Positions 31,862-43,155 of a stretch of 64,000 nt of DNA are shown piece after piece. Source of the stretch: Cordilura impudica (taxonomy: Eukaryota; Arthropoda; Insecta; Diptera; Scathophagidae); contig OY821522.1 in the NCBI GenBank assembly GCA_963682025.1, forward strand, positions 24,089,530-24,153,529, written 5' to 3'. Below the pieces are notes generated by a model. It saw nothing but the letters and a program-made list of their open reading frames with translations, had not been told where the DNA came from and searched no databases. The first letter of the stretch is position 1; each line of letters starts with the position of its first letter. A program made the translations under genes and the position numbers.

Positions 31862-33281
31862 TTACGATCTTGGACTTCCATGAACGCCTACAATTATAGC
31901 TTTGTTCCAACCATTTCTACCTTGGTACCATATGTTCTCTCCAACAGAAAAACTTTCTCTTAGTTTTGAATTTCTGTCATAATATTTCTTTGATTTCATC
32001 TGTTTTTCATTTATCTTTTTATCAATAACTGGTATTAATTTTGGTTGTAGCAATTCACTTTTAGTTGGGATTAATGTGCGAGTTTTTCTACTCATAAGAA
32101 GTTCTGCTGGTGATACATTAAATTCTTTAAGTGGTGTATTTCTATATTCAAGTAGGGCAGTCATAGATCTCCATTGCTTTCAGCAGTTTTCTTAATAAGA
32201 TTCTTTGCAATGCCAACAGATCGTTCTGCAAACCCATTTGCTTGGGAGTACCCAGGACTTGTTGTATTTAGCCTTGTTCCAACCTGTTTGCAAAAGCTTT
32301 GAAATTCATGCGAGTTAAACGGCATGTTGTCCGAGACGATTTCAACTGGAATTCCATGAGTAGAAAAACATACTTTTAAATGTTTTATACATTCCTTTGC
32401 GGTTTTTGAAGTCATAGGAATTATATCTAAAAATCGGGAATAATAATCCGATACAATAAGATATGATTTTGAAGAATACTCACAAATATCCATTCCAATT
32501 TTTCCAAATGGTAGTGCTGGAACTTCGTGTGAAATCATCGGCTCCTTTGTATTTGAACAACGGTTTTTCTGACACGTCATACATTTAGAGATTATACTTT
32601 CAATATCTGTATCAATATGAGGCCAATATACCAAGCCTCGTGCTCTTATCTTAGTTTTCTCAATTCCTAGATGTGAAGAATGCAATTGTGATAGTATTTG
32701 TTTCCTTAATTCTTGCGGCACAATAACTCTGTCATTTAGAAACAATAATTCATTATCCAAAAAAATGTTATTTCTATTTTTCCAATAAAACTTTAAATCA
32801 TAAGATAGCGTAGAACTGTTTTTTGGCCAACCGTTTACCACCATTTGTTTAAGTTCAGACATACATTTATCATTGTTTAAAGACTTTTTTAAAATTTCGA
32901 GTCTTTCATCTGTTATGTTTACTGAGTGTACAAATTCATTTAAATCTTCTATTTCTTGTGATTTATCCTCCTTGTTAAAGTTACGAGATAGCAAATATGC
33001 TACGTATAAAAATTTACCAGGTATATACATAAATTGTATTTTAGTAGTGCTAGCTTCATTCTTTGAAGTCTAGCCGAGGGAATTTTGCAAAACTCTTTCT
33101 TCATAATTTCAATAAGCGGCTTGTGGTCTGTTCTAATTGTTACCGGTCGACCATATACATAGTAATGAAATTTTCGGCATGCAAACACGACAGCAAGAAA
33201 CTCTTTTTCTATTTGCGCATAATTTACTTCGGCATCGGTAAGACTTCTCGATGCAAATGAAACTGGTTTGCCATTTTGCAT
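31862..33281 (-). pseudogene. pol: mag-like Pol: RNase H end and integrase
   Basis: RNase H end: SFASRSLTDAEVNYAQIEKEFLA and IRTDHKPL (33281-33000). A frameshift near 33010 leads into the integrase frame (33030-32161): zinc region HSSHLG ... CMTCQKN, first Asp in GKIGMDICEY, second in IVSDNMPF (the usual Gly replaced by Met), Glu in GFAERSVG. A second frameshift at about 32161 separates the C-terminal part (ALLEYRNTP, YYDRNSK), which ends at 31862. Confidence 0.9.
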
Positions 33282-34600
33282 CAGACAACAGCCGATTCCG
33301 AATTTTGAAGCATCTGCCCAATTGTTATTTCTTTAGATTCATCAAAAATTGTAAGGGTGGGTGTGTTTGCAATAACATTTTTAATTCGGTCCAAGCAGTT
33401 TTCGTGGGGTTTTTGCCACTCAAAGACAACGCTATTTTTTAATAGATCCCTTAAAGGTTTTGAAATATCAGAAAGTTTTGGTACGTAATCACGAATGTAA
33501 TTTATCATTCCTAGCAGCTTTTGTAAATCTTTTTTAGTTTTAGGTTTATCAATTTTCAAAATAGCTTTAACTCGCTCAGGGTCACATTTTATTCCATCAT
33601 ATGATATTATTTTGCCTAAATATTTAACTTCTGTTACTTTGTATTGAATCATATCAATGTTGAATTTAATATTTAACTTACGTGCACGTTCTACTACTTG
33701 CTGCAAAATTCTGTCGTGTTCTTCTATTGTATCAGCTGCTATTAAAATATCGTCGATAAACACAACAACATTTTGGATGTCTTCAAAATTTCGTTCATTA
33801 TACTTTTGAAACACCTCCGGGCCAATTTTAATTCCATATGGTAAACGTTTGAATCGGTAGCATCCAAATGGTGTATTAAATACGCAAAGTTCACTAGCCT
33901 TAGGGCTCAGTCCGACTTGCCAAAATCCTTCTTTAAGGTCTAACACTGTAAAATATCTTTTGTTTGCAATTCGAGCTGCGATTGACTCAAAAGACGGTAT
34001 TGTATGGTTTTCTAATAGTATATCGGCGTTGAGATCTTGTGAGTCAATGCACAACCGAAGCTGACCAGATTTTTTCTCCACAATTACTAACTTCGATGCC
34101 TTTTCAACAGGCCCATCAACTCGTTCAATAATACCTTTTTCCATCATTTTTTTTAATTCATCCTTGACTGTGTTAACGAGTGACAAATGTATCCTTCTAG
34201 CTGGTTTTACAACAGGAATAGAATTTGATTTTACTTTTATTTCAACGTTGTCAACAAAACAACCTAAACCTTGAAATATATCGATGTTAGATTTTACAAA
34301 AATGTCTTTTTCTGTTTGACGTACTGCATTTACACGTTTAACCAATTCTAATTTTTCACAAGCATCTAATCCTAATAAGGGTTCATATGGAGTATTCACA
34401 ACGTAAAATTTTAAAATAGTAATTTCATTTCTACACATTACCACACAATTTAATACGCCTTTAAACTTTAAGTCTGAACCACCATAACTTAATGGAGGAG
34501 TAGCATTTGTTTCTAAATGTACATCTTTAATATATTTAACGTAACGCAACGGTAAGACATTAACGTCGGCACCCGTATCTAATTTAAAACTTATAAAACA
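33281..34600 (-). pseudogene. pol: mag-like Pol: protease and reverse transcriptase
   Basis: The protease site LDTGADVN is encoded at about 34585-34562, upstream of the first Met at 34549; LLGLDACEKL follows. RT blocks: GIIERVDGP, LRLCIDSQDLN, FTVLDLKEGFWQV, LPYGIKIGPEVFQ and the catalytic box VVFIDDIL (FIDD in place of YxDD). The connection ends in a frameshift at about 33320 just at the RNase H start, where the frame runs into a stop at 33281. Confidence 0.9.
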
Positions 34601-35604
34601 ATTATTAAGGCGATTACTTCATACCATCTTTTTCTCTTTGCCTCTGTATTAATACTGTGTAAAACTATTTCATCATTTTCTCTTACTAAATCATCTTCTC
34701 TTATTTCGTGAACCTTTTGGGAGTAACAAGCCACACTAAAATGATTGAGTCGTCCACAGTTGTTACATTTTTTTCCAAATGCAGGGCATTTTTTATATTC
34801 ATGTACTCCTCTACAAAATTTACAATTGTTTTTGTTGTTATTTTTAAATTGGTTGCCATTTGCGTGTTGAAATAATTTGGGTTTAAAATTGTTAAAAGAA
34901 ATATTTTTTCTGTTTGCTGTACCGTTATTCGTTTGTTGTTGAACAGCATCAATAGCTTTTATGTTTCGTTGTTGTTGCATATCATTTACATGTTTGTCTG
35001 ATAATTCTGAAGCACGAGCAATATCAATAGTTTTTGATAGTGTTAAATCTGGCGTTTCCAATAATTTTTTTCTTAAATTGCTGAAGTTGGTTCCAACAAC
35101 AATGTTGTCACGCATCATACGATCAGCATCTAATTATCCACAACATTTTACCAGCTTTCTTAAATCCAACAAATAAGAATCAAAAGGCTCACCCTCTTGT
35201 TGTTTTCTCGAATTAAAACGGAATGCGTCATATACCTCATTTTTTTTTGGTGTACAATAATCTTGAATTGCTTCTACCACTGTTTTATACTTTTTCTTTT
35301 GCTCACTAGTTAAAGTTAAAGTATTAAATATTTCTATTGCTTCTGAACCACAAGCATTCAGAAAAATACCTATTTGTTGCGATTCCTTTCGTTCGTCCAA
35401 TTCAATGGCAATTGCATAAATGTCGAAATTCTGTTTAAAAACTCTCCAATTTTCGGCAATATTACCGTCAAAGTTCAATGGATCTGGCCTACGTGCATCA
35501 ATAGGGTTGAAAACATTTCCAGCAGTTGCCATTTCGTATTGATCGTCGCTGTCTCCTCCTTCCTCAGTTTTTTCTTTTTTTGCTGTGTTTCTTGTTGATA
35601 CCAT
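34591..35604 (-). pseudogene. gag: mag-like Gag
   Basis: ATG at 35602-35604 (MVSTRNTAKKEK). The capsid-like part DPLNFDGNIAENWRVFKQNFDIY is typical of Gypsy-group Gag. An in-frame TAA at 35134-35136 interrupts it; after it come RDNIVVG and two zinc knuckles (CKFCRGVHEYKKC, CNNCGRLNHFSVAC). The end shifts out of frame near 34620, just before the protease. Confidence 0.88.
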
Positions 35605-35607
35605 TTA

Positions 35608-35621
35608 TACCGGCTGCGCCA
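35608..35621 (-). other. mag-like element, primer-binding site
   Basis: On the minus strand TGGCGCAGCCGGTA starts at the base next to the LTR. This resembles the tRNA-Ser primer site described for mag-type elements. Confidence 0.7.
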
Positions 35622-35738
35622 TGTGTTATTCTTTAGTCACTCAGCTAACGACTGCTGACTCTCTTTATTTATATTTTATATTAACTAATAGTTACAATAT
35701 TATTAAGGGGTTGCCATGTATAAATTATATATACAATA
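35622..35738 (-). repeat. mag-like element, 5' LTR
   Basis: 117 bp, plus-strand start TGTGTTATTC, followed outward by CGGAA. Confidence 0.9.
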
Positions 35739-36146
35739 CGGAATATATGCATTGACTGGCTATGGGAGAATAATCTGTTGCTGCATAAACAATTTTCAGT
35801 TTAAGTTTTAATTGTAATTTTTATTGTTTCTTTTTGTTTATCTAATTTTTATTTTAATCGTTTCTCTTTTGTTCGTGTATTTTTAATTTTTCTTCAGAGT
35901 AAACTTTCATATATATAGAGCGAGAAAATTAATAAAAATTGTCATTCTATTGATATCCATAATTGAATGTGATAATCACATTTATTCTCTTGGTGTACCA
36001 CCCTGAGAAAAAATACTCTTACCTACATACTTATCCTTGTGCAACACTTGGAAAAGTAAAACCACAATTACCCTATCTTGGTGTACCACCAAGATAAATC
36101 ACATTTTTTAACTTGAGTGAGGCAAACGAGCCATCACTCTAACATT

Positions 36147-36161
36147 TGGCGACCGTGACAG
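36147..36161 (+). other. BEL element 2, primer-binding site
   Basis: TGGCGACCGTGACAG, two bases after the 5' LTR end (CTCTAACA). A TGG start at this spacing is expected for a tRNA primer; tRNA-Arg is my best guess. Confidence 0.7.
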
Positions 36162-36223
36162 TACTTGCAATCTTCGGATAGCCCACCAGCGTTCAATCAC
36201 CAGCTACCAGCGCCCAGCCGCAA

Positions 36224-37872
36224 TTGCCAAGCTTTCAACCGAAGGCTACCAGCGCCCAACCGCAATTACCAAGCTTTGAACTGATAGCTACCAGCTCCCA
36301 GCCGCAATCACCAAGCTTTCAAACGAAAGCTACCGGCGATCACCGCAATCATTATGAAAAACGCAACGCAGCTTCTCCGTCAGCTGAAATTGGCGATAAT
36401 ATCGCCAGTACCATAGGAAAATTTACGAAGGACTCCATTAGCAGCAAAGCCCCAACCTACTACCAGGAACGACTGACCAGGCTCAAGGCAGCGTGGGCAG
36501 AATTTGATGAGGCCGACAACAAATTACGGAGTTTAAAGGATGCAGATATGTCCGACGAATACTTCTCCTCCAACTACTATGATAAAATTCAGACCATGTC
36601 ATCAAAATACATAACTCTCATGAAACGTGAGCTTGAAAACCAAGGCCAAGGATCAGACATCCAGCATCTATCAAAACCCATATCCATGAAAAGAGATCCC
36701 CCACAAGCTGGTGCAGCTGGTGGTCACAATGGTCTCATCCGCCGGACTATTGGAAAAATGGCAGCTTTAACTCGACAGGTAGAAGGTCTGCAGCTGGAAA
36801 CTGAAGAAGAAAAATCTTATTATGAGATTAAGAAGGCAGCAATTATCCAGCTATGGCAGCAATTAGAACATCTTAATGACGAAATATTGGACAAGTACCC
36901 TGATCCAGACCTAGCTGGTTATGGCTCAATGCAATATGTTCGCCTCGAGAAGGAGGCTCAGTCAGCAATCATCCAGCATACAAGTGCTAATAGACACCCC
37001 CATTCCTCAACTCCGAAAACTATACCACTACCCACTATCGCTATTCCCAAATTTGATGGCGATTATATGAAGTGTACTTCCTTCTCTGACCTCTTTATCA
37101 GAATCGTTCATGAACAGCAGATGTCCGATGCTCAAAAGATGTGGCATTTAAAGACCAACATAATTGGCGAAGCAGCAAATCTCATTAACCATCTCACTCT
37201 CACCAAGCGGCATGGCAATTGCTGCAAGATCGCTACAATTATAAAAGAGTTATGGTGGCGACGGCAATTCAAAGACTGCTCGATCAGCCATATGGCGCCT
37301 GCACCTTGAATGCCATCAAGCGATTGCACGACACAACAAGGGAGTGCTTGGCAGCTCTCTCCAACATGGGTCTTCAGACTACGTCATGGGATCCACTTCT
37401 AATACACATCTTAGTTAAAAAGGTCGACAAAACAGTTCATACACAATATGAACAATCAATCCCAAATCCAAAGGAGTTAAAAACAATCAACCATTTCTTA
37501 ACATTCCTCGAGAACTACTCCCACACTCTTGAAGCAATAGGATATAAAGAAAGAACTTCTGTCAACAATACCAAAACTTGTTCACTAACAGCTAAAACTC
37601 GGCAGGATATTCGTCAATGCATCAGCTGCAAAAGAGAATTTCACCTACTATATCGCTGCAAAGAGTTTATATCGCTGAACCCAAGACACCGACTTAACAT
37701 TGCTCAAAGGCAAAGGTTATGTGTAAATTGCTTCAACAGTAATCATTCTACTAAACAATGTACAACTTTAGGCCGCTATCAAAAATGCAGGAAAAAGCAC
37801 CACACGCTGGTTCATTTGGAACAAACCCCCCAAAAATACCACTACATCCACAAAACAAGGAAAATCTTCTAA
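36224..37872 (+). pseudogene. gag: BEL element 2 Gag with tandem N-terminal repeats
   Basis: The frame from about 36170 has no ATG until 36548; the N-terminal part is a three-fold repeat of about 16 residues (PSFQ.KATSAQPQ type, 36190-36340), so the true start is unclear or lost. A coiled-coil-rich region (about 36470-36960) and the Pao-type Gag domain (IPKFDGDYMKCTSFSDLF) follow. A frameshift near 37200 moves to the frame 37219-37872, with LQDRYNYKR, WDPLLIHILVKK and zinc knuckles (CISCKREFHLLYRC, CVNCFNSNHSTKQC), ending HHTLVH. Confidence 0.85.
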
Positions 37873-37989
37873 TAAATCAACTAATTCAACCAAAGAAGGA
37901 CTCCAACCTTCAACATGGCCTAGAAATCAATCCAAAGAACCAGCGACCTCACTTGTCACCACACCGGCAGTTGAATTCAAAAGCAAAGC

Positions 37990-38620
37990 ATTAAGTTCTG
38001 CAAGCCAAAAGCCCAATGTTTTACTCGGAACAGCCTTGGTAAAGGTTAATGCGAATGAGTTGGAATCCGAATGCAAGGCTATTCTTGACTCCGGATCGCA
38101 AGTCAACCTAATTACAGAAAGATTAGTTGCCAAGGTCGGACTCTCAGCAAAGAGTACATATATCTCAATTAATGGTATTGGAAAAAACCAGACCAAAGTA
38201 CAACATCGAGTCAACATTACACTTCAATCCCGACTCAACAACTTTTCAGCACGTCTAGAGGCATTTGTGTTGCCACAAATAATTTCGCCTCAACCTGCTC
38301 AGCTTATTCACACTGATAAGTGGTCTATTCCCAACAATATAACATTGGCAGACCCAACGTTCAACCATCCAGATATGGTGGTCATTCTGTTAGGGGCCGA
38401 ATATTATCACCAACTACTCGCAGTTCGACAAATTAAACATGCTTGCGACCTTCCAGTATTGCAAAATACGACCTTCGGCTGGATAGTATCAGGAAAGGTA
38501 CCTGTTCAACATCTATCAGCAGCAATGTGCGGGGTTCTGACTGAAGAAGTTAGAATGCATATGGCAATTGAGCGGTTTTGGAAACTTGAGGAGATCGAAG
38601 GCCCACAAACAAAATTGTGA
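37990..38620 (+). pseudogene. pol: BEL element 2 aspartic protease
   Basis: The active site AILDSGSQVNLI is intact (about 38072-38107). BEL protease blocks follow: LADPTFNHPDMVVILLGAEYY and TTFGWIVSGK. The frame ends at 38618-38620 and homology continues in the overlapping frame (38568-39008), so a frameshift separates it from RT. The residues needed for catalysis appear present. Confidence 0.85.
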
Positions 38621-39008
38621 CCCGAAGATGCACAATGTGAAGCCCACTATAATCAGCACTAGACACGCGAAAGATGGAAGGTTCGTAGTACGACTTCCAT
38701 TTTGCATGGAGAAATCTACTTTAGGAGACTCACATAGCATTGCCTTTGATCGATTTCTTTCATTGGAACGTCGCTTATCAAAGGACGCGTCCTCAAAGGA
38801 ACAATACACCCAATTTATGGACGATTATGAAACATTAGGGCACATGACGAAAATCAACATAGATGAAGTGAAAGGGTCTAAATACTTTATACCTCACCAT
38901 TGCGTGCTACGACCCGAAAGCAGCACCACCAAACTTAGAGTCGTATTTGATGCCTCCTCGAAAACATCATCAGGAAAGTCATTGAACGAATCAGAATCTT
39001 TATTCTGA
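38621..39008 (+). pseudogene. pol: BEL element 2 RT, N-terminal fragment
   Basis: Starts after the protease with RFVVRLPF and LSLERRLSKD, then YFIPHHCVLRPESSTTKLRVVFDAS, the first RT blocks. It stops at GKSLNE (about 38990); the palm with the catalytic Asp pair, RNase H and the first half of integrase are deleted. Confidence 0.85.
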
Positions 39009-39653
39009 CAACGCTACAAACTTCGTGGGAGCGCGAAATCAATTGAAAGAATTGTCGACCGCATTATTTGCTACAACCGCTCAGGAAACCATACAGTGAG
39101 AATGTGCAAACAAAAACATTAATTTCCACTTTGTACCTCCTCGATCCCCGCACTTCTTTGGACTATGGGAAGCCGCAGTAAAATCCGCAAAAAGGCTTTT
39201 AGTTAAAGAAATATCAAACGCAAACCTGACATATGAAGAAATGGAAACCGTTGTCACTTCTTGATTGGGGAGCCCCTAACGGCTCAAGTTGACGCAACTG
39301 CACAATCAGCGTCAACAACATTAGCAAAACGATGGGAACTAGTATCTCAAATAAAACATCAATTCTGGAAACGATGGTCACAGGAATACCTCAATGAACT
39401 CCAGCAACGTAACAAGTGGCAAACCAAATTTCAAAATCTGCAACTCGGCACCATAGTCGTAATAAAGGACAAGTTACCTGTCATGCAGTGGCGGCTTGGT
39501 AGGGTAGTTCAAATATATCCTGGGTCTGATGGTATTATCAGGACAGCCGCGGTAAAAACAGCAACTGGTGTCATTAAGCGAGCAATCCACTTGCTCGCTC
39601 CTCTTCCCCTGGAAACACCAATAACTATTACTGACGATGAAAGAAAAGATTAA
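38995..39653 (+). pseudogene. pol: BEL element 2 integrase, C-terminal fragment
   Basis: Directly after the deletion point the frame reads SDNATNFVGA, which holds the second catalytic Asp. A TGA lies near 39098 and is followed by [19 protein letters not shown] (catalytic Glu) at about 39145-39205. A TGA near 39262 and a frame change lead to the open part 39261-39653, with FWKRWSQEYL, WRLGRVVQIYPG and GVIKRAIHLLAPL, the BEL integrase C-terminal domain. Confidence 0.85.
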
Positions 39654-39740
39654 CCTTTACCTCTCAAAAGAAGCAGTGCACCCAGCGACAAAAACAAAGG
39701 ATCGCCACTTTCAAAGCGTTGCAATTTGGCCACAACTGGC

Positions 39741-41398
39741 ATGCTCATGCTTCTAGTACTGTTCGTTCCATTAGTGCTGTGTCAACGAATCACATATACA
39801 CAGATTTTTAGCAACCCTGGGATGCATTTTGAACATATAGGTCAAATTAAACCAATTATATCAGAGTGGAAACTTTTGATATATTTTGAACTAACACCAT
39901 TCCATCATGAATTACAGCTTCTAATTATCGGGACAGACGCCTTTGTTCAATTACTCATACCTCCACAATCAATATACCGGACTTATAACACATTTTCAGA
40001 ACCTCAAGGACGAAATGGAGGCCGGTCTGGAAAACCTCACTACACGAAAAAACGAGGGGCGATAGATATCTTTGGCAACATAGCGAATTCCTTATTTGGT
40101 GTTTTGGACCCAAAATATGCTGAGCAAATGTCCAACACAATCAACACCATTAAAGACAACGAAGCCCACCTACAAGGTCTACTGCGGAACCAAACATCGT
40201 TTCTCGACTCTACCCTTAACCTTATGAAGCAGACTGAAGCTCGGAATCAGAATACCTTTGAAAAAATCAACGTAAAACTCAGCAGACTAATGAACCTCAC
40301 AAACAATGACAGCAACCAACGATCACAGCTAATTTTGTCCCTCAGAATCTAGTTAATTATCATTGCAGACAACCTACAAAAAATGCATACATCCATGATT
40401 AATTTGTTAGCTGATACTCATCATGGTCGAATCAGTCCTGCTCTGCTGACCCCGGAACAATTCTCTGCTGAAGTTGACAACATAAAGGCAAATCTTCCAG
40501 CAGATCTGGCATTACCGGTGCTTGATATCCTTCATGTATATGGCATAGCAACAGCTCATGCGATTATTTCAAAGCGACACATTATCTGCACTTTGTTCAT
40601 TCCATTGTCACATCAAAATGAATATGATCTATTTTACCTTACCCCAGTTCCACAATTGGTAAATAATTAGCTGGTTGCTATCGTACCGACATCAAAAATG
40701 ATTGCTCTCAACGCTCACCGTGATAAATACTTCCCTATAGATGAAACCAAGCTGGTTGACTGCAAGATACTCCAACACAATACATTTCTATGCCCAAACG
40801 TTCAAGCTATCTATAATAAGGGTGCACCAATATGTAGCTGCGAGATGCATTTATTCAATAATGAATCCGACTCAAGTTGTAATATAGAGGTAATAAAAAA
40901 CAACAACGTTATAAAAAGAATCAACGGTTAGTGGCCACTCATCAACAATTAAAGCTAAGTACCGTTTGTAACGGGAAAAGTAGTTATCAGCTTTTGCAAG
41001 GCACTGGGTTACTCACACTGCCAGCAGGATGCACCATGAGAAACGATGTGATCACCACACAAGGTTACCAAACTATCACATCCATTCTGCATCAAGCCAA
41101 TACATTCAATGAGATATCATTTTCTAACTCATTGCACAATATGGATAACCTGACGCAACCCTCGGTTTACCGATCAAGTATTGACTACATTAACCGATTG
41201 CAGGCGGAAGTAAAGGCACAACTACGCGAACTACCACCTGCAGCCGCACATCATAAAGTGCATAGTTTGGCAGTCAGTTATTCAGGATTAGCACTTATTT
41301 CTTTTATACTAAAGAAAAGAGCCCACGCGCGCCATGCAATCCCCCAACCTGCTCCAAGGAGGTCAACCTGGGACATTACTTGGGATCCACCAGCTTGA
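39741..41398 (+). pseudogene. env: BEL element 2 envelope-like protein (broken)
   Basis: The first ATG in frame is 39741, giving a signal peptide (MLMLLVLFVPLVLCQ). About 100 residues later KKRG, a furin-like site, is followed by AIDIFGNIANSLFGVLD, a fusion-peptide-like segment of the kind found in envelope proteins of roo-like BEL elements and insect errantiviruses; N-glycosylation sites and a heptad-like region follow. In-frame stops lie at 40350-40352 and 40668-40670 and a frameshift at about 40930; the last part (to 41398) carries Cys-rich ectodomain, a weak hydrophobic segment near the end and a basic tail. Position between integrase and 3' LTR is as expected for env. Confidence 0.8.
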
Positions 41399-41486
41399 CT
41401 CAGCATTTAAACAAAGCATGAGATGCCGGATATTGTTTATGCAGCCTGACCTATTAATGTTCATGGGCCCCCTAGGGGCCGCAATA

Positions 41487-42213
41487 TGTTAATTCCTTAT
41501 GATTCGTTTGAGATAACGAATCTTCAATGGAATTAAATGAATTTTTGGGTTTTGTTCAATAACAATGTTTTCCCACTGTTTGGTCATGCAAAGAATTCAT
41601 ACGTCAACACAATTAAACACGAGCAAAAATATTTTTAGTTTGTTTAATAATGTTGTTTTCCCACCGTTTAGTCAGGCAAGGAATTCATACGTCAGCACAA
41701 TTTGTGACACGAGCAAGAATATTTATACTAAATATTTTTGGTTGTGTTCAATGCGATTGCTTTCTCACCGTTTGGTCAAGCAATGCGTGAGAACTCATAC
41801 GCCAGCATAATTGATATTTATACTAAATATTTTACAACACGTGCGATTCAAATTGCCAGCCAGACAGTATGGAATATTTTATGGGAGAATAATTTGTTGC
41901 TGCATAAACAATTTTCGGTTTTAGTTTTAGTTTTAATTGTAATTTTATTGTTTCTTTTTGTTTATGTAATTTTAATTTTAATTGTTTCTCTTTTGTTCGT
42001 GTATTTTTAATTTTTCTTTCATATATATAGAGCGTGAAAATTAATAAAAATTGTCATTCTATTGATATCCATGATTGAATGCATTAATCATATTTATTCT
42101 CTTGGTGTACCACCCTGAGAAAAATACTCTTACCTACATGCTTATCTTGGTGTACCACCAAGATAAATCACATTTTTTAACTTGAGTGAGGCAAACGCGC
42201 CTTCACTCTAAAA
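41487..42213 (+). repeat. BEL element 2, 3' LTR
   Basis: 727 bp, starting TGTTAATTCC right after GGCCCCCTAGGGGCCGCAATA (the tract before the LTR) and ending CTCTAAAA; ACTTA follows. It carries the same three imperfect U3 repeats as the 5' LTR. Confidence 0.88.
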
Positions 42214-42432
42214 ACTTATTTTGAGTTGCACCCAAAAAACTTGTTAGTCTTGATTATCACTGAAAATCGCAAAAACAACTACTGTTGATAAATATGTATT
42301 ATTCGTTATTCCTTACAATGAAACAACTGTTCTTCAATTTGATAGTAAATATTAAAAAAAAAACCCGTTTGTTGCCTCTACTGAAAATTTGTAAATTTTG
42401 AGTTGACTCACTTTAGAGGTACAGGTGCGATA

Positions 42433-43155
42433 TGTGGTGATTTCAATTGGAATATTTTGGTTGAAAGCCATTTAGTAAATGATATGCAATCTCTTGGCCT
42501 TTATCCTACTAACACAACAGTACCCACTCACTACCCACACACTAGAAATTCATTATTGGATATTATTTTTGTTAGTAATAGAGATAAAGTCCTTCTATAC
42601 GACCAACTTACTTCCTCTTTTTTTTCAAAACATGATCTATTATTTCTCACGAACGAGTTTAAACTAAAACTATCAAGTAATGCTATTACTTATTATGATT
42701 TTAAGCACATGGATCTAAATATGTTGTCACATGAACTTTCAAATATTGACTGGGATTCGATTTTCTATATGCCCTTAGTGGAAAGCCAGCTTAACTTTTT
42801 AGAACAAAATTTTGGGGAAGTCTTCGTCAAATCTTTACCTGTGAAAACAATAACGCTAAACTATAAAATAAAACCATGGTTCAGCACTGACATAAAGGCT
42901 GCGATTGGAAACGTTTTAAAACTGATGAGTTACACGAAGAATATTGTAATGCAAGAAGAGAGGTAAACAGGAAGATAAAAGTGCAAAATCTACATACTAC
43001 TCTAGTGTTTTTAAGTCAGCTGTTGGATCCAAGAAAACTTGGAAAGGCATAATATTAATTGGAATTGGAAAGACTAAGAAAGTAGATTTGTCTGACATTG
43101 ATGTAGAAAATCTCAATGAACAATTTACTAATCATCCTAGTGTTCCTTTAAACGT
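42433..43155 (+). pseudogene. LINE copy C, piece 3: endonuclease end and linker
   Basis: Restarts with CGDFNWNILVE, then THYPHTRNSLLDIIFVS and FSKHDLLFL, the end of the endonuclease, followed by the linker (TYYDFKHMDLN ... VKSLPVKT). The frame is lost near 42900-42965 and runs on to 43155, where a probable solo LTR is inserted. Confidence 0.88.

Larger units (their letters stand above)
31557..35738 (-). mobile_element. Gypsy-group LTR retrotransposon, mag-like, minus strand
   Basis: Bounded by 117-bp LTRs (31557-31673, 35622-35738) and a 5-bp duplication CGGAA (31552-31556, 35739-35743). Very short LTRs, the primer-binding site directly abutting the LTR, and a Gag start 17 bp further fit the mag clade. 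Order on the minus strand: gag, PR, RT, RNase H, IN. It sits inside the 5' LTR of BEL element 2. Several frameshifts make it inactive. Confidence 0.9.
31130..36144 (+). repeat. BEL element 2, 5' LTR (split by mag-type element)
   Basis: LTR parts 31130-31556 and 35744-36144 (about 828 bp). They match the 3' LTR 41487-42213 but contain two extra segments of about 50 and 42 bp. The U3 part holds three imperfect tandem copies of about 95 bp (GTTTTCCCACCGTTTGGTCA, ATTCATACG and AAATATTTTTGGTT blocks at about 31205, 31310 and 31410). Near the end, CTTGGTGTACCACC occurs twice. Confidence 0.88.
31130..42213 (+). mobile_element. BEL/Pao LTR retrotransposon 2, env-bearing and internally deleted
   Basis: Starts TGTTAATTCC and is flanked by a 5-bp duplication ACTTA (31125-31129, 42214-42218). 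It has LTRs (5' copy interrupted by a mag-type element), a primer-binding site, gag, protease, an RT start joined to an integrase end, env and a GC-rich tract before the 3' LTR. A deletion removed most of RT, all RNase H and half of the integrase. Net length without the guest is about 6.9 kb. Confidence 0.88.
30935..42429. mobile_element. MITE (406 bp net) carrying BEL element 2
   Basis: TIRs of about 34 bp (core TGTACCTCTAAAGTGAGT) at 30935-30969 and 42396-42429. ATA flanks both ends (30932-30934, 42430-42432), and removal restores the LINE reading frame; a TA duplication fits equally well. The MITE body is 30935-31129 plus 42219-42429, non-coding. Confidence 0.8.
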
